Counted from the first letter of the stretch, positions 46,728 through 59,657 are shown. The stretch is DNA of 64,000 nt from Paenisporosarcina indica (GCF_001939075.1 NZ_MPTA01000003.1:245454-309453); one strand, 5' to 3'. A program made the numbers and translations. Notes: a model not told the origin generated them from the sequence alone.

Positions 46728-47987
46728 TCAGGTTAACGCACGCCAACCAATATCATAGCGATAGAAAAATCCATCCCACTTCATGTCAGCTAATGCATCG
46801 TACACTTGTTGTTGTGCTTCTTTTAGTGACGAAGCTTGTGCAGCCACTAAAATCACGCGTCCACCATTGCCAACAAAGTGTCCTTTTACTTCCTTCGTTC
46901 CAGCATGAAAAAAATGTAGATTTGCTGGAAGCTTCGTAAGATCAGGCAGACTTGCGCCTTTCTCCACATGTTCCGGATAGCCATTAGCGGCAATCACGAC
47001 GCCTACTATTTCTTTATTCGACCATTCCAATTCAAATGGTTGTTCATCCATAAGTGAAGTCATAAAATCTCCAAAGTCAGAAGTCATTCGTGGCAATACG
47101 ACTTGTGTTTCAGGATCGCCGAATCGGGCATTGAACTCGATTACTTTTGAGCCTTCAGAAGTTAAGATTAACCCTGCGTACAATATGCCTGTAAACGATG
47201 TGCCTTCTTTTGTCATCGCTTCGACAGTAGGAACCACAATTGTATTATACGCTTGTTTTATCACATCTTCCGAGATATGCGGAACGGGTGAATACGCACC
47301 CATTCCGCCTGTATTCGGTCCTCGGTCCCCGTCGAATGCACGTTTATGATCTTGTGCAATGACCATCGGATAAATCTGCCCGTTATGGACAAATGACATA
47401 TAAGAGAATTCTTCACCCTCAAGAAATTCTTCAATGACTACACGAGAAGAGGAATCGCCAAACTTTTGATTGCCAATCATGTCTTCCACTGCATCCAGTG
47501 CTTCTTGTAACGTCATCGCGACGATTACACCTTTACCAGCAGCTAGACCATCCGCTTTCACGACGATCGGTGCACCCATTTTACGGATATAATCTTTTGC
47601 ATCATTCACATCTGTAAATGTTTCATAATCTGACGTTGGGATATCGTATTTCTTCATTAGTTCTTTTGCAAATGATTTACTGCCTTCAATTTGAGCAGCT
47701 GCTTTTGTGGGACCAAAAATACGTAGTCCTTCCGCTTCAAAATAATCGACAATTCCTGCTGCTAAGGGTTGTTCAGGCCCGACAAACGTTAAAGAGATAC
47801 CATTCTCACGCACGAATGAAGCCAGCTTTTCAAATTCCAATGCTTTAATCGCCAAACATGTTGCATCATGTTTCATCCCATCATTGCCTGGTGCTACATA
47901 CACCTCTGTTACTGACTGGGAGTTTTTAAATTGACGTACTATGGCATGTTCACGCCCACCACTACCGATTACAAGTACTTTCAACAA
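46728..47987 (-). CDS. purD: phosphoribosylamine-glycine ligase
   Basis: ATP-grasp enzyme of 419 residues that joins glycine to phosphoribosylamine, the second step of purine synthesis. Motifs: VIGSGGREHAIVRQF at the N-terminus, the glycine-rich loop KADGLAAGKGV, and ARFGDPETQVVLPRM. The start is TTG 47987 behind AGGGGG. It is the last gene of the operon and is followed by the operon terminator. Confidence 0.97.
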   Translation of the reverse strand: MLKVLVIGSGGREHAIVRQFKNSQSVTEVYVAPGNDGMKHDATCLAIKALEFEKLASFVRENGISLTFVGPEQPLAAGIVDYFEAEGLRIFGPTKAAAQIEGSKSFAKELMKKYDIPTSDYETFTDVNDAKDYIRKMGAPIVVKADGLAAGKGVIVAMTLQEALDAVEDMIGNQKFGDSSSRVVIEEFLEGEEFSYMSFVHNGQIYPMVIAQDHKRAFDGDRGPNTGGMGAYSPVPHISEDVIKQAYNTIVVPTVEAMTKEGTSFTGILYAGLILTSEGSKVIEFNARFGDPETQVVLPRMTSDFGDFMTSLMDEQPFELEWSNKEIVGVVIAANGYPEHVEKGASLPDLTKLPANLHFFHAGTKEVKGHFVGNGGRVILVAAQASSLKEAQQQVYDALADMKWDGFFYRYDIGWRALT

Positions 47988-47996
47988 AATAACCCC

Positions 47997-49532
47997 CTAG
48001 TGTTTAAAGTGTCTTACACCTGTAAATACCATAGTAATTCCGTATTCATTTGCTTTTGAAATAGAATCTTCGTCTTTCACAGATCCACCCGGTTGAATAA
48101 TTGCAGTAATACCGGCTTTCGCAGCCGTTTCGACCGTATCGTTCATTGGGAAGAAGGCATCTGATGCAAGAGATGCACCATGTGCTTTTTCTGCCGCTTG
48201 TTCAAGGGCAATTTTCGCTGCGCCTACACGATTCATTTGGCCAGCACCGACGCCTAATGTCATTTGGGAATCTGTTACAACGATGGCATTTGATTTCACA
48301 TGTTTGACTACGCTCCAGCCTAGTTTCAGTGCTACCCATTCTTCTTCGGTTGGTTGACGATCAGTTACGACACGTACTTCTGCATCTGCAAAACCATATG
48401 TGTCAGGCTCTTGCATCAGCAATCCACCTTCAATTGATACGGTGTTCCATTTGTCTTTTTTGCTTTGTTCAAATGGAATTGTTAAGAGACGAATATTTTT
48501 CTTTTTCGTTAATAGGTTCAATGCTTCTTCTGTAAATGAAGGAGCGATAATAATTTCCAAGAAAATGCCTGAAAGTTGTGTAGCTGTTTGCGCATCTACT
48601 TCACGGTTAAGGGCAACAATTCCACCAAAAATAGACATGCTGTCCGCTTCGTATGCTTTCTCAAATGCTCCTGAGATGGTTTCCCCAGTCCCAACTCCAC
48701 AAGGATTCATATGTTTAACCGCTACCGCTGCTGGTATTTCAAATTCTTTAATGATTTGAATCGCTGCATTGGCATCTTGAATATTGTTATATGACAACTC
48801 TTTCCCATGCAGTTGCTCAGCTGAAGCAATCGAGAAATCCGATCCTAGTGAACGTTTGTAGAATGCTGCTTTTTGATGAGGGTTTTCGCCATAGCGAAGT
48901 GGTTGTTTTAATTCATATGTATACGTTACTTGCTCTGGGAATTCTTCACCCGCAAGTTCTGTTAAGTATCCTGAAATATAAGAATCATAAGAAGCTGTGT
49001 GACGGAATACTTTTGCCGCTAATCGACGACGTGTTTCGATGGTTGTTTTTCCATCCGCTTGTAATTCCGCTAGTACTGCCGGATAGTCCGCTGCATCTGT
49101 AATGACCGTTACATACGCATGATTTTTTGCAGACGCACGCAACATGGCAGGTCCGCCTATATCAATATTTTCAATCGCATCGTCAGCAGTCACGTCTGGT
49201 TTTGAAATCGTTTCACGGAATGGATACAAGTTGACACATACAACCTCAATTGGCTTGATGCCATGCTCATTCATTTGTGCTTGATGGTCGGCATCATCGT
49301 GTTTTGCAAGTAACCCCCCATGAATCATTGGATTCAATGTTTTCACGCGTCCTCCTAAAATTTCAGGAAAGCCTGTCACTTGATCGACTGGAGTAATGGC
49401 CACACCATTTTCTTGTAGATAAGCTTTCGTTCCACCCGTTGATAAGATTTCATATCCGAGCGATTCTAGTTCTTTTGCGAATTCAAGAATACCTGATTTA
49501 TCTGAAACACTGATTAGTGCACGTTTTGTCAT
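47997..49532 (-). CDS. purH: AICAR transformylase/IMP cyclohydrolase
   Basis: Bifunctional 511-residue enzyme for the last two steps to IMP. The N-terminal MGS-like cyclohydrolase domain (about 1-190; [28 protein letters not shown]) is followed by the transformylase domain with the KH motif in [16 protein letters not shown] 49532 (MTKRALISV) has GGAGGG upstream. There is an unusual gap of 88 bases before it, while most pur genes overlap. Confidence 0.97.
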   Translation of the reverse strand: MTKRALISVSDKSGILEFAKELESLGYEILSTGGTKAYLQENGVAITPVDQVTGFPEILGGRVKTLNPMIHGGLLAKHDDADHQAQMNEHGIKPIEVVCVNLYPFRETISKPDVTADDAIENIDIGGPAMLRASAKNHAYVTVITDAADYPAVLAELQADGKTTIETRRRLAAKVFRHTASYDSYISGYLTELAGEEFPEQVTYTYELKQPLRYGENPHQKAAFYKRSLGSDFSIASAEQLHGKELSYNNIQDANAAIQIIKEFEIPAAVAVKHMNPCGVGTGETISGAFEKAYEADSMSIFGGIVALNREVDAQTATQLSGIFLEIIIAPSFTEEALNLLTKKKNIRLLTIPFEQSKKDKWNTVSIEGGLLMQEPDTYGFADAEVRVVTDRQPTEEEWVALKLGWSVVKHVKSNAIVVTDSQMTLGVGAGQMNRVGAAKIALEQAAEKAHGASLASDAFFPMNDTVETAAKAGITAIIQPGGSVKDEDSISKANEYGITMVFTGVRHFKH

Positions 49533-49620
49533 GAAAAACCCTCCATTATTAGAAAAGCAACAAGCCATAAGTTGTCAAAGGAACAAAGGTTAAGTTCGCG
49601 ACTTCCTGGTGCTCCTGCGT

Positions 49621-50256
49621 TTACTCGTCGCAAAATGCAGGGCCAAGAAATTTCGCAACGCCTTCGTGCCCCACATCCAGTGGGCCACGGCTCCATAATT
49701 GCTGTAACGTTTTTGTATAAAGTTCGTGTTCGACTGCGTGAATGCGTTGTTCTGTTTTCTCCAGGTCCCCGTCAACAACTTCAACCGCTTGTTGGGATAT
49801 GATCGACCCAGTGTCCATTCCTGCATCTACATAATGGACAGTCACTCCTGTAACTTTTACGCCATATGCCAATGCTTGTCCAATGGCATCCTTACCCGGA
49901 AATGCAGGCAATAAAGACGGATGAATATTAACGATTCGATTTGCAAATGCCGATAATAAAGTATTCCCAATTAATCGCATATATCCTGCTAACACGAGCC
50001 ATTCAACTTCAAGATTGGTCAACTCTGTTAAAATAGCTGCTTCGTAGTCTGCTTTTGAAGGGAATTCTTTTGGTTGCAAAGCTACAACGGAAACTCCCGC
50101 TTTAGTTGCCCGCTCCACCACTAAGGCTAGTGGTTTATCCGTTACGATTGCCACAATCTCAGCATGTAATTCTCCTGAGTGTGCAGCATCTACGATGACT
50201 TGAAAATTACTTCCACTCCCTGAAGCAAAAACAGCCACCTTTGGCTTACGCTTCAT
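49621..50256 (-). CDS. purN: GAR formyltransferase PurN
   Basis: Folate-dependent enzyme of 211 residues (10-formyl-THF to GAR), third step of purine synthesis. Motifs: [15 protein letters not shown] (phosphate loop), [11 protein letters not shown], and the catalytic [15 protein letters not shown] with its Asn and His, then [16 protein letters not shown]. It overlaps purM by 11 bases, and GGGAG precedes the ATG. Confidence 0.96.
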   Translation of the reverse strand: MKRKPKVAVFASGSGSNFQVIVDAAHSGELHAEIVAIVTDKPLALVVERATKAGVSVVALQPKEFPSKADYEAAILTELTNLEVEWLVLAGYMRLIGNTLLSAFANRIVNIHPSLLPAFPGKDAIGQALAYGVKVTGVTVHYVDAGMDTGSIISQQAVEVVDGDLEKTEQRIHAVEHELYTKTLQQLWSRGPLDVGHEGVAKFLGPAFCDE

Positions 50257-51310
50257 CTACTAAACTCCCATCGTGTGTTCCCGAGAATTCAACGCCTTCA
50301 CCTATCACTACTTTACCAATTACATAGGCATTTTCACCATTTCGCGCAGCCAATTGAATCGCTTGTTTAGCTTGATCTTCTGGAAGTGCAATGACAAAAC
50401 CTATGCCCATATTGAATACGCTATATAAATCGCGATCAGCTAAATCGCCTTTTTCTTTCAACATATTGAACACTGGTAATACAGGCCAAGAGCCCAACTC
50501 AATATGAACACCTAAACCTGCTGGCATCATACGAGGTAAGTTTTCATAGAAGCCCCCACCGGTTACGTGTGCCATCCCATGAACATCGAGCTCATCATGA
50601 ATCGCACGAACCGGTTTCGCATAGATTTTTGTCGGTTCAAGCAATGCTTTTCCGATTTTACCTAGATGTTCATACCCCGCGACATAAGAATCAATCTCAT
50701 ACCCCTGGTCTGCAAATACGATTTTCCGAACAAGCGAATAGCCATTCGAATGGATCCCACTTGAAGCAAGTCCAACTAAAACGTCTCCCGCTTGGATTCG
50801 TTCACCTGTTACAAGTTTTGATTTTTCAGCCACGCCAACCGCAAAGCCGGCTACATCATATTCATCTGCTTCATACAGGCCTGGCATTTCTGCCGTTTCC
50901 CCACCAATAAGTGCAGCTCCTGCTTGTACGCAGCCATCAGCCACTCCTTTAACGATTTGTTCAATCTTTTCAGGTTGTGCTTTGCCCACTGCTAAATAAT
51001 CCAGGAAAAATAACGGTTCCGCTCCTTGAGCGACGATATCATTGACACACATTGCTACACAGTCGATACCAATCGTGTCATGTTGATCGGTCATAAAGGC
51101 TAATTTTAATTTTGTCCCCACGCCATCGGTACCAGATATCAACACGGGTTCTTTGTAATTGAGTGATGACAAATCAAACATGCCACCAAATCCACCAAAT
51201 TCTCCCATAATGCCTTTACGAGCAGTACGATCCACATGCGACTTCATTCGCTTTACAGCTTCGTAGCCAGCTTCAATATTTACACCAGCTTGTTCATATG
51301 CTTTTGACAT
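50246..51310 (-). CDS. purM: AIR synthetase PurM
   Basis: A 354-residue ATP-dependent cyclo-ligase forming aminoimidazole ribotide (fifth step). It belongs to the same fold as PurL. Motifs: [33 protein letters not shown] (Asp-rich, split as [10 protein letters not shown] and [10 protein letters not shown]), [11 protein letters not shown] and [14 protein letters not shown]. An AGGAGG site precedes ATG 51310. It overlaps purN and follows purF by 12 bases. Confidence 0.97.
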   Translation of the reverse strand: MSKAYEQAGVNIEAGYEAVKRMKSHVDRTARKGIMGEFGGFGGMFDLSSLNYKEPVLISGTDGVGTKLKLAFMTDQHDTIGIDCVAMCVNDIVAQGAEPLFFLDYLAVGKAQPEKIEQIVKGVADGCVQAGAALIGGETAEMPGLYEADEYDVAGFAVGVAEKSKLVTGERIQAGDVLVGLASSGIHSNGYSLVRKIVFADQGYEIDSYVAGYEHLGKIGKALLEPTKIYAKPVRAIHDELDVHGMAHVTGGGFYENLPRMMPAGLGVHIELGSWPVLPVFNMLKEKGDLADRDLYSVFNMGIGFVIALPEDQAKQAIQLAARNGENAYVIGKVVIGEGVEFSGTHDGSLVDEA

Positions 51311-51322
51311 ATACTACGCCTC

Positions 51323-52744
51323 CTATCGAACCAATTCTTTTTCATGCGGCAACACTGTATCCGGATAGATCTCTGTTGGGTAATTATTCGTAAAGCAAGC
51401 CAAACAATGTCCCGCTTCTGGCCCTTCATCTGTACGACCAATCGCTTTTACCATCCCTTCAACTGAAAGGAATGTTAATGAATCGGCCCCAATTAGTTCA
51501 CGCATTTCTTCTATAGTATTGTTCGCAGCAATGAGTTCTTCGTTTGAACTAATATCAATTCCATAAAAACATGGGTTTTTAATCGGCGGTGAACTGATGA
51601 CAACATGTACTTCTGTCGCCCCCGCTTCTTTCAACATATTGACGATTCGTCTGGATGTCGTACCACGCACGATCGAATCATCGACCATGACAACGCGTTT
51701 TCCATTTACTACCTGTCGTACTGGTGACAGCTTCATCTTCACGCCACGTTCGCGCAAATCTTGCGAAGGTTGAATAAACGTCCTACCTACATATCTATTT
51801 TTAATTAACCCTAATTCATATGGAATTCCTGTTGCTTCAGAAAAACCAATCGCCGCTGATATACTCGAGTCCGGTACCCCTGTCACCACATCTGCATCAA
51901 TCAGAACTTCTTTTGCCAGTTCTTTGCCTAAGCGTTTACGGGCCGTGTGGATATTAATCCCGTCAATATCTGAATCAGGACGTGAGAAATACACGTATTC
52001 CATTGTGCAAATAGCACGTTTTGCAGGAGCTGCAAAGTGTTCAATACGTAACCCATCTTTGTTGATGATTAATAATTCGCCCGGTTCAACTGAACGAATA
52101 CATTCAGCACCGATAAGATCAAAAGCACATGTTTCCGATGCGACAACCCATGCATCGCCTAATTTCCCTAATGACAAAGGACGTAAACCATTCGGATCAA
52201 CCGCTACCAACATCTCGTCTTCGGTCAGGACCGCTAATGCAAACGCACCTTTGAGAAGTTTTAACGCATTTTTTGTCCGTTTTTCAAATGTTGATGAACC
52301 GCTTTTTTTGATTAAGTGAGCCAATACTTCCGTATCTGACGTGGTTTGAAAGATACTGCCTTCACGTTCTAGATGTTGCTTCAAATGGTTGGCATTCACC
52401 AAATTCCCATTATGGGCAATCGCTAAACTCCCAGTAGTTGAACGGAACATAAGGGGCTGTACATTTTCAATCCCCCCACCACCAGCTGTTGCATAGCGGA
52501 CATGTCCAATAGCAGCACTGCCATTCATATGATCAAGCTTTCCGGGAGTAAATACTTCACTGACTAGCCCTTCCCCTTTTACGGCTTGAAGTCGTTGACC
52601 ATCAGTTACGACAATCCCCGCTCCTTCTTGCCCACGATGTTGAAGTGCATGCAATCCGTAATACGCAATTTGTGCCGCATTGGGGTCACCCCATATTCCA
52701 AAAACGCCACACTCTTCGTTTAAACCTCTGAGTTCAGCAAGCAT
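51323..52744 (-). CDS. purF: amidophosphoribosyltransferase PurF
   Basis: Committed step of purine synthesis, 473 residues. It has an N-terminal propeptide of 11 residues, then catalytic Cys12 (CGVFGIWG), then the Ntn glutaminase domain and the PRTase domain ([18 protein letters not shown]). Four cysteines matching the Bacillus-type [4Fe-4S] site are visible in [15 protein letters not shown] and GHCLACF. ATG 52744 is placed by AAAGGAG. It overlaps purL by 25 bases. Confidence 0.97.
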   Translation of the reverse strand: MLAELRGLNEECGVFGIWGDPNAAQIAYYGLHALQHRGQEGAGIVVTDGQRLQAVKGEGLVSEVFTPGKLDHMNGSAAIGHVRYATAGGGGIENVQPLMFRSTTGSLAIAHNGNLVNANHLKQHLEREGSIFQTTSDTEVLAHLIKKSGSSTFEKRTKNALKLLKGAFALAVLTEDEMLVAVDPNGLRPLSLGKLGDAWVVASETCAFDLIGAECIRSVEPGELLIINKDGLRIEHFAAPAKRAICTMEYVYFSRPDSDIDGINIHTARKRLGKELAKEVLIDADVVTGVPDSSISAAIGFSEATGIPYELGLIKNRYVGRTFIQPSQDLRERGVKMKLSPVRQVVNGKRVVMVDDSIVRGTTSRRIVNMLKEAGATEVHVVISSPPIKNPCFYGIDISSNEELIAANNTIEEMRELIGADSLTFLSVEGMVKAIGRTDEGPEAGHCLACFTNNYPTEIYPDTVLPHEKELVR

Positions 52745-54951
52745 GGAATGGCTCCTTTCCAAGCGGATCGGAATTCTTCAACAGAACCTGACACCCACTC
52801 TTCGCCATTTTCACTTCTAATAATGACGGACTTATCTGATGTAACGGTTCCAATATTCACTGCGTCATTGACGATTTCTTCGAATGTAGCAGCATGTTGA
52901 GGTTTCACAGTCACGATAAAGCGAGATTGTGATTCACTGAATAAAGCTGTAATCGCTGATCCGTTAATTGTTACATCGACACCCAAGTCTTTTGCACCAA
53001 ATGTTTTTTCTGCCAATGCTACTGCAAATCCGCCTTCAGCAATGTCGTGAGCTGAAGCAACAGTTCCGGCTTGAATGGCTTGCAACAAAGCATTTTGACG
53101 AGCAACTTCAACTTCTAAATCAATGGATGGGGCTTGTCCAAAAATACGACCCTCAACTAATTTTTGTAATTCACTACCACCAAATTCAGTGATTGTTTCG
53201 CCAATCAAATAAACGAAATCTCCAGCTGCCTTCACGTCTTGTGTTGTTACGTGAGATAAATCTTCTACTAGTCCAACTAAGCCAATAGTTGGTGTTGGAT
53301 ACACAGCAACTCCACTGCGTTCATTGTATAGTGACACGTTCCCACCAATTACTGGTGACTCAAGTGCTAGACAAGCTGCTGCCATACCGTCGGCTGATTT
53401 TTCCAGTTGCCAGAAAATTTCTGGCTTTTCCGGATTTCCAAAATTCAAGCAATCGGTAATCGCCAATGGTTTTGCACCTGAACACACGACATTACGTGCA
53501 GCTTCTGCTACTGCAATTTTCCCGCCAGTTTCCGGATCTAGGTAAATGTAGCGAGAGTTACAATCCGTCGTCATCGCTAAACCTTTGTTCGTTCCACGTA
53601 CACGAACAACTGCTGCATCTGAGCCAGGAGCTACAACTGTGCTTGTACGAACTTGATAGTCGTATTGATCATATACCCATTCTTTTGATGCAATGGTCGG
53701 TTGTTTTAACAAGTTTAGTAATGTTTCTTTATAGTCAGCGACTTGAGGTTCCACGTTTTCCATCTGTTGAAATTCTTTAAAATAGGCAGGAACACTTGAT
53801 GGTTTATAATAAACTGGAGCTTCTTCTGCTAAAGCATCTGCCGGAACGTCTGCCACCACTTCGCCTTTGTGAATTAAACGAAGCATCTTATCGTCTGTTA
53901 CTTGACCTACAGCGACTGCATCTAAATCGTACTTTTCAAATAGCTCAACGATTTCAGGTTCTCGACCTTTTTTCACCACAATTAACATACGTTCTTGAGA
54001 TTCAGACAACATCATTTCGTAAGCCGTCATTCCAGATTCGCGTTGTGGAATATCGTCTAAATTCATTTCAATCCCGAACCCTGCTTTAGAAGCCATTTCA
54101 GCTGAAGAAGAAGTCAGTCCTGCTGCTCCCATGTCCTGAATCCCAACTAGGGCATCTGATTTCACAAGTTCCAGACACGCTTCTAGCAACAGTTTTTCCA
54201 TGAATGGATCACCAACTTGAACGGCTGGCCGTTTTTCTTCAGAAGTTTCACTTAATTCTTCAGAGGCGAATGTCGCACCGTGAATCCCATCTCGACCAGT
54301 TTTCGCTCCTACATACATCACTGTATTACCAACACCCGAAGCAATCCCTTTTTGAATGTCTTCGTGGTTTATTAACCCAACACACATCGCATTGACTAAT
54401 GGATTTCCGGCATAGCAATCGTCAAACTGAATTTCGCCGCCAACTGTAGGAATACCGATACAGTTCCCGTAACCAGCAATGCCTGCTACTACTTCTTCGA
54501 ACAAATAACGAACGCGTGGTGAAGTTAACTCACCAAAACGTAACGAATTCAGCATCGCGATTGGACGTGCACCCATTGAGAAAACGTCACGAATAATCCC
54601 GCCGACACCAGTTGCAGCCCCTTGATAAGGCTCGATCGCTGATGGGTGATTATGCGATTCCATTTTGAAGACAACCGCTTGTCCATCCCCAATATCTACA
54701 ATCCCTGCACCTTCACCAGGACCTTGAAGAACGCGAGGACCTGTCGTTGGGAACTTGCGTAAAATAGGTTTCGAGTTTTTATACGAACAATGTTCCGACC
54801 ACATAACTGAGAACAATCCAGTTTCCGTGTAATTCGGTTGACGTCCTAAAATCTTTACTACCATCTCGAACTCTGTATCAGATAAGCCCATTTGAGCGTA
54901 TAGTTTCTGTTCTACAATTTGTTGAGGATTTGGTTCAAGCATGACTGACAT
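52720..54951 (-). CDS. purL: FGAM synthase subunit PurL
   Basis: Large subunit (743 residues) of the three-part PurSQL formylglycinamidine ribonucleotide synthase, fourth step. Typical segments: [42 protein letters not shown] (split at HNHPSA) and NALRFG-type [10 protein letters not shown]. It is of the small, bacterial type lacking a fused glutaminase, consistent with separate purQ and purS. GGAGGGA precedes ATG 54951. It overlaps purQ by 17 bases. Confidence 0.97.
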   Translation of the reverse strand: MSVMLEPNPQQIVEQKLYAQMGLSDTEFEMVVKILGRQPNYTETGLFSVMWSEHCSYKNSKPILRKFPTTGPRVLQGPGEGAGIVDIGDGQAVVFKMESHNHPSAIEPYQGAATGVGGIIRDVFSMGARPIAMLNSLRFGELTSPRVRYLFEEVVAGIAGYGNCIGIPTVGGEIQFDDCYAGNPLVNAMCVGLINHEDIQKGIASGVGNTVMYVGAKTGRDGIHGATFASEELSETSEEKRPAVQVGDPFMEKLLLEACLELVKSDALVGIQDMGAAGLTSSSAEMASKAGFGIEMNLDDIPQRESGMTAYEMMLSESQERMLIVVKKGREPEIVELFEKYDLDAVAVGQVTDDKMLRLIHKGEVVADVPADALAEEAPVYYKPSSVPAYFKEFQQMENVEPQVADYKETLLNLLKQPTIASKEWVYDQYDYQVRTSTVVAPGSDAAVVRVRGTNKGLAMTTDCNSRYIYLDPETGGKIAVAEAARNVVCSGAKPLAITDCLNFGNPEKPEIFWQLEKSADGMAAACLALESPVIGGNVSLYNERSGVAVYPTPTIGLVGLVEDLSHVTTQDVKAAGDFVYLIGETITEFGGSELQKLVEGRIFGQAPSIDLEVEVARQNALLQAIQAGTVASAHDIAEGGFAVALAEKTFGAKDLGVDVTINGSAITALFSESQSRFIVTVKPQHAATFEEIVNDAVNIGTVTSDKSVIIRSENGEEWVSGSVEEFRSAWKGAIPCLLNSEV

Positions 54952-55621
54952 GAGATTCCCTCCACTGTTTAACGATAGATTTGAATAGTGCTAGACCGTC
55001 TGTACCACCAATGAGTTCATGAACGGCACGTTCTGGATGAGGCATCATGCCTAAGACATTTCCACGTTCATTAACTATCCCTGCAATATCTTCCACACTG
55101 CCATTTGGATTGTCGCTATTGTACGTAAAGACAATTTGATTGTTCGCTTTTAAGGAAGCTAGTGTTTCTGCATCACATGTATAGTTTCCTTCACCATGGG
55201 CGATTGGAATGTTAAGTATTTCGCCTTTAGCATATTCACTTGTAAACAGCGTATCGTTATTCACAACTTTTAATTCAACCGTGCGACACATGAATTTCAA
55301 GTTCTTATTACGAAGTAATGCACCAGGAAGTAGACCGGCTTCTGTTAATATTTGAAACCCGTTACAAATGCCAAGGACTGGTTTCCCAGCTTCTGCAGCC
55401 TTCTTCACTTCGCTCATGACATTCGAGAATTGAGCGATTGCCCCACAACGCAAGTAATCTCCGTAAGAGAATCCACCTGGTAATAGAATTCCGTCATAGC
55501 CACTTAAATCTTTCGTGTCATGCCACACATACTCAGCTTCTTCGCCTAGCTCGTCTTTAATCGCGTGATACATGTCTAAATCACAGTTCGATCCTGGGAA
55601 TACGAGGACTGCAAACTTCAT
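54935..55621 (-). CDS. purQ: FGAM synthase glutaminase subunit PurQ
   Basis: Class I glutamine amidotransferase of 228 residues that supplies ammonia to PurL. Nucleophile Cys in [20 protein letters not shown] (split at GICNGFQ), with the His and Glu of the triad in [12 protein letters not shown]. Its ATG overlaps the purS stop by four bases. The start of the protein is [14 protein letters not shown]. Confidence 0.97.
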   Translation of the reverse strand: MKFAVLVFPGSNCDLDMYHAIKDELGEEAEYVWHDTKDLSGYDGILLPGGFSYGDYLRCGAIAQFSNVMSEVKKAAEAGKPVLGICNGFQILTEAGLLPGALLRNKNLKFMCRTVELKVVNNDTLFTSEYAKGEILNIPIAHGEGNYTCDAETLASLKANNQIVFTYNSDNPNGSVEDIAGIVNERGNVLGMMPHPERAVHELIGGTDGLALFKSIVKQWRESHVSHA

Positions 55622-55872
55622 TTGCTGACAGCCTCCTCGACATCATATCGATAATCTTCAATCACGGTATTGGTCAGTAGTTTTTGACACATTTCTTTTA
55701 CAATCACATCTAACTCACGTTCAGAGTCATCTACCTGAAGTTCTAAGTATTTACCAATGCGTACATCAGCGACTTCGTCGTAGCCCATTGTATGAAGAGC
55801 TCCCATTACCGCTGAGCCTTGTGGGTCTAATACGCTTTCGCGAAGAGTTACATAGATTTTTACTTTTTTCAT
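55618..55872 (-). CDS. purS: FGAM synthase small subunit PurS
   Basis: An 84-residue subunit bridging PurQ and PurL. The opening [20 protein letters not shown] is the family signature. ATG 55872 has AGGAGG upstream and overlaps purC's stop by four bases. The longer frame that reaches 55992 lies inside purC in another phase and is not real. Confidence 0.95.
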   Translation of the reverse strand: MKKVKIYVTLRESVLDPQGSAVMGALHTMGYDEVADVRIGKYLELQVDDSERELDVIVKEMCQKLLTNTVIEDYRYDVEEAVSK

Positions 55873-56585
55873 TGTGTGATTCCTCCTAGACGGGATAGTA
55901 TGATTTCGTATGCGTCCGTTAATTGTCCTAAATCTCTGCGGAACACGTCTTTGTCGAGCTTTTGTTTTGTTTTTTCGTCCCATAATCGGCACGTATCAGG
56001 TGAAATTTCATCCGCAAGCAAAATTTGATTCTCTTCATCTCGGCCAAACTCTAGTTTGAAATCTACTAAAATCACACCAATTTCTTTGAAAAATTGTGTC
56101 AATACTCCATTTACTTGTAATCCTTTTTCATATAGAGCCTTTATCTCGTCTTTTGAGGCAAGGTTCAAAAGCTCAATATGCTCTTCCGTAATTAGTGGAT
56201 CTCCAAGTTCATCGTCTTTATAGTAGAACTCGACAATGGGACGTGCGAGTTCTACTCCTTCTTCAAGTCCAAGACGTTTCGCCAAACTACCAGCTGCAAT
56301 TTGACGAACTACAACTTCAATTGGAATAATGTCGACTTTTTTCACTAATTGTTCATGATCGGATAATTGTTCAACGAAGTGAGAATCAATGCCTGCCACT
56401 TTCAGTTTTTTAAAAAGCAAAGAAGTGATTCGGTTGTTTAACGTACCTTTTCCAGCAATTTCAGCTTTCTTTTCACCGTTAAACGCAGTTGCACTATCTT
56501 TATATTCCACAAAAAGAATATCCTTTTTATCTGTTGCGTATAGACGTTTCGCCTTACCTTCATACAAAAGCTGACCTTTTTCCAC
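55869..56585 (-). CDS. purC: SAICAR synthetase PurC
   Basis: A 238-residue ATP-dependent ligase joining CAIR and aspartate. Motifs: LLYEGKAKRLYAT, KDSATAFNGEKK, EVVVRQIAAGSLAKRLG and ADEISPDTCRLWD. The start is GTG 56585, eight bases behind GGAGGG. It lies between purB and purS. Confidence 0.97.
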   Translation of the reverse strand: MEKGQLLYEGKAKRLYATDKKDILFVEYKDSATAFNGEKKAEIAGKGTLNNRITSLLFKKLKVAGIDSHFVEQLSDHEQLVKKVDIIPIEVVVRQIAAGSLAKRLGLEEGVELARPIVEFYYKDDELGDPLITEEHIELLNLASKDEIKALYEKGLQVNGVLTQFFKEIGVILVDFKLEFGRDEENQILLADEISPDTCRLWDEKTKQKLDKDVFRRDLGQLTDAYEIILSRLGGITQ

Positions 56586-56599
56586 GTGTATCCCTCCGA

Positions 56600-57895
56600 T
56601 TAATTTAGTCCGAGTCGTTCGAAAATCATGTCTACATGTTGGATATGATAGTTATAGTCAAAACAATCATCTAATTCTTCTTTAGATAAATGAGCAGTTA
56701 TTTTTTCGTCTTGATCGACAACTCCACGGAAGGAAATTTGGTTTTCCCAAGCTTCCATTGCACACGGTTGAACTGTGTCGTAGGCCTCTTCTCGAGCTAA
56801 CCCTTTATCAATCAATGCCAGTAAGACACGTTGAGAATAAATCAAGCCAAGTGTGCTGTTCATATTGCGTTTCATATTTTCAGGGAACACCGTTAAGTTT
56901 TTGATAATGTTACCGAAACGATTGAGCATATAATTCAGCGCGATGGTTGCATCCGGTAAGATTACACGCTCCGCAGATGAATGTGAAATGTCACGTTCAT
57001 GCCATAATGACACATTTTCATAAGCAGTTAACATGTAGCCGCGAATCAATCGTGCAAGTCCTGTCATATTTTCAGAACCGATTGGGTTGCGTTTATGTGG
57101 CATTGCAGAGGATCCTTTTTGACCTTTCCTGAATGATTCTTCCACTTCACGCGTTTCTGATTTTTGTAAGCCACGTACTTCTGTTGCAAACTTCTCTACA
57201 GATGTTGCGATTAACGCTAGTGTGCTCATATATTGCGCATGACGGTCACGTTGAAGAGTTTGTGTAGAGATCGGTGAAGCAGCGATGCCTAAGTTGTCGC
57301 ACACAAATTTTTCTACGAACGGATCGATATTTGCATACGTTCCAACTGCACCAGACATTTTTCCGGTTTCGATTGATTTTGCAGCCGCTTCAAAACGTTC
57401 TACATTACGTTTCATTTCTTCATGCCATAATGCCAATTTTAAACCAAATGTTGTTGGTTCAGCGTGAACACCATGTGTACGTCCCATCATGACCGTGAAT
57501 TTATGTTCTTTAGCTTTAGTAGCTAAGATTTCAACAAAGTTGTTTAAGTCTTTACGAAGAATCTCGTTTGCTTGTTTGATGATGTAAGAAAGAGCTGTAT
57601 CAACTACATCAGTAGAAGTTAATCCGTAATGTACCCATTTACGCTCATCGCCAAGCGTTTCGGATACAGCACGCGTGAATGCTACCACATCATGACGAGT
57701 TTCTTCTTCTATTTCCAATATGCGATTCACATCAAAAGAAGCATTGGCACGAATTTTAGCCACGTCTTCTTTAGGAATATCGCCAAGTTCTGCCCAAGCT
57801 TCACAAGCCAATATTTCAACTTCCAACCATGCTTGGTATTTGTTTTGTTCTGTCCAAATTGCTCCCATTTCAGGGCGAGTATAACGTTCTATCAT
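56600..57895 (-). CDS. purB: adenylosuccinate lyase PurB
   Basis: A 431-residue fumarase-superfamily lyase acting twice in purine synthesis (SAICAR and adenylosuccinate). The signature [16 protein letters not shown] holds the catalytic Ser loop; [14 protein letters not shown] contains the His. AAGGAG precedes ATG 57895. Gene order purE-purK-purB-purC is the Bacillus type. Confidence 0.97.
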   Translation of the reverse strand: MIERYTRPEMGAIWTEQNKYQAWLEVEILACEAWAELGDIPKEDVAKIRANASFDVNRILEIEEETRHDVVAFTRAVSETLGDERKWVHYGLTSTDVVDTALSYIIKQANEILRKDLNNFVEILATKAKEHKFTVMMGRTHGVHAEPTTFGLKLALWHEEMKRNVERFEAAAKSIETGKMSGAVGTYANIDPFVEKFVCDNLGIAASPISTQTLQRDRHAQYMSTLALIATSVEKFATEVRGLQKSETREVEESFRKGQKGSSAMPHKRNPIGSENMTGLARLIRGYMLTAYENVSLWHERDISHSSAERVILPDATIALNYMLNRFGNIIKNLTVFPENMKRNMNSTLGLIYSQRVLLALIDKGLAREEAYDTVQPCAMEAWENQISFRGVVDQDEKITAHLSKEELDDCFDYNYHIQHVDMIFERLGLN

Positions 57896-57908
57896 ATTTT
57901 TTCTCCTT

Positions 57909-59033
57909 CTATTCTGACCAAATGCCAGAATGCTTGATTTCTTTTAGCGTTTTATTTATATCGTCTGTCAAAATGGTGACATGTCCCATTTTACGTTTGG
58001 TTTTCGCTTCATCTTTGCCGTATAAATGAATGGACCAATTCGGGTATTTTAAAATAGCTTTTGATAAAGGGACAACATGCTCTCCTAGTACATTTACCAT
58101 GACCGTCGGTTGAAATAATGCTGGTTTTCTAAGTGGCCATCCACAGATTGCACGAATATGTTGGTGGAATTGTGAGATAGTACACCCTTCAATTGAATAA
58201 TGTCCTGAGTTGTGCGGTCGCGGTGCCAACTCATTAATTACAATCGTGTCATCTTCCAGTACAAACATCTCAACAGCTAGCGTACCAACTAGTTGCAAAT
58301 GATCGGCAATTTGTTGGGCTGCTTCAGTAGCTTGTGTAAGAATGATGTCAGATACACGAGCAGGTACGATTGTTTCATGTAAAATATGATGTTTATGAAT
58401 ATTCTCCCCAACAGGCAGGCAATACGTTTCTCCGTTTCCATTCCGTTGCACGATAACCGAAATTTCTTTTGTGAAAGGCACATAGGCTTCCGCAACACAT
58501 GCACCATGTTCAAACAGTGGATCGGCTAAGGGTAAATCCTCTTTGTTATGTAACATTACTTGTCCTTTGCCATCGTAACCACCGAATGCTGTCTTAACTA
58601 TAGAAGGAAAGCCAATCTCATCAATTTGTGCGTTCAGTTCCAGTGGGCTTGTAGCGATGATATACTCCGCAACTGGAACGTTTGCTTTACGAATCTCAGC
58701 CTTTTCGGTAATGCGGTTTTGTGTGATGCGAACAAGTTCAGCACCTTGGGGTACATACGCAATTTCTGTTAATCGCTTTAACCCTTCATAGTCGATATTT
58801 TCGAATTCATACGTAATGACGTCGCTTACTTCTGCCAGTTCTTCTAATGCCGTTTCATCGTTGTAAGGTGCCACAATTCGAATATCAGCTACTTGTCCAC
58901 ATGGTGATTCCATTGATGGGTCGAGTACGGCAATCTTGAAGCCAGCTTCTTTAGCAGCCAAAGCCATCATCCGCCCTAATTGACCACCACCAATAATCCC
59001 AATAGTTTGACCTGGATAGATGGTTTTCGTCAT
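57909..59033 (-). CDS. purK: N5-CAIR synthetase PurK
   Basis: ATP-grasp carboxylase of 374 residues that makes N5-CAIR from AIR and bicarbonate; PurE then rearranges it. Motifs: [31 protein letters not shown] and [18 protein letters not shown]. The ATG overlaps the purE stop by four bases. Confidence 0.97.
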   Translation of the reverse strand: MTKTIYPGQTIGIIGGGQLGRMMALAAKEAGFKIAVLDPSMESPCGQVADIRIVAPYNDETALEELAEVSDVITYEFENIDYEGLKRLTEIAYVPQGAELVRITQNRITEKAEIRKANVPVAEYIIATSPLELNAQIDEIGFPSIVKTAFGGYDGKGQVMLHNKEDLPLADPLFEHGACVAEAYVPFTKEISVIVQRNGNGETYCLPVGENIHKHHILHETIVPARVSDIILTQATEAAQQIADHLQLVGTLAVEMFVLEDDTIVINELAPRPHNSGHYSIEGCTISQFHQHIRAICGWPLRKPALFQPTVMVNVLGEHVVPLSKAILKYPNWSIHLYGKDEAKTKRKMGHVTILTDDINKTLKEIKHSGIWSE

Positions 59034-59518
59034 ATTAAGTCACCGTTGCTTTCTAGCACTTTTTCTTTCGTACTTTCCCTGCGTTGTTCTAGTTGGCTTG
59101 CCAGTTCAAGATCAGTCATTGCAAGCATTTGAGCCGCAAGCAATCCCGCATTCGTTGCACCTGCTTTTCCGATGGCAACAGTGGCTACTGGAACCCCGCC
59201 CGGCATTTGAACAATGGAAAGTAAGGAATCCATTCCATTCAGTGCTTTTGATTGAATCGGAACACCGATTACTGGTAACGTTGTTTTCGCTGCGACCATA
59301 CCAGGTAAATGTGCTGCCCCACCTGCTCCAGCCACAATGACTACTATTCCTCGATCACGTGCAGATTGAGCATATTCAAACATTAAATCCGGCGTACGAT
59401 GCGCCGACACAACTTGTTTCTCATAAGGTATATGAAGCTCATCCAATATTTCACATGTATGCTTCATTGTTTCCCAATCACTCGAGCTTCCCATAATCAC
59501 GCCAATTTTTGCAGTCAT
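59030..59518 (-). CDS. purE: N5-CAIR mutase PurE
   Basis: A 162-residue class I PurE, first gene of the operon. Motifs: [20 protein letters not shown] with the catalytic GSSSDW, SAHRTPD, and [18 protein letters not shown] precedes ATG 59518. The leader upstream carries a guanine-class riboswitch, a terminator and two palindromic elements. Confidence 0.97.
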   Translation of the reverse strand: MTAKIGVIMGSSSDWETMKHTCEILDELHIPYEKQVVSAHRTPDLMFEYAQSARDRGIVVIVAGAGGAAHLPGMVAAKTTLPVIGVPIQSKALNGMDSLLSIVQMPGGVPVATVAIGKAGATNAGLLAAQMLAMTDLELASQLEQRRESTKEKVLESNGDLI

Positions 59519-59535
59519 TGAAATCGCTCCTTTTA

Positions 59536-59651
59536 TAGAAAAGCGTAATGTGCCACTCTAGCTCAACACCGGCGCTGGAAGAAACGAATCGGAAACCTGT
59601 TTCCGCTTGAGTTTCTGAAGCTTAGGTGTGAGCTGGCACATGCAGCTAGAC
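59536..59651. repeat. palindromic element A in the pur leader
   Basis: Conserved arms enclose a structured loop. Minus strand: GTCTAGCTGCATGTGCCAGC, then about 65 bases, then GAGCTAGAGTGGCACATTAC and GCTTTTCTA. The loop has nested hairpins (GGAAAC/GTTTCC inside GAAAC/GTTTC inside ACACC/GGTGT). It lies between the attenuator and purE. Confidence 0.75.
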
Positions 59652-59657
59652 AATTTT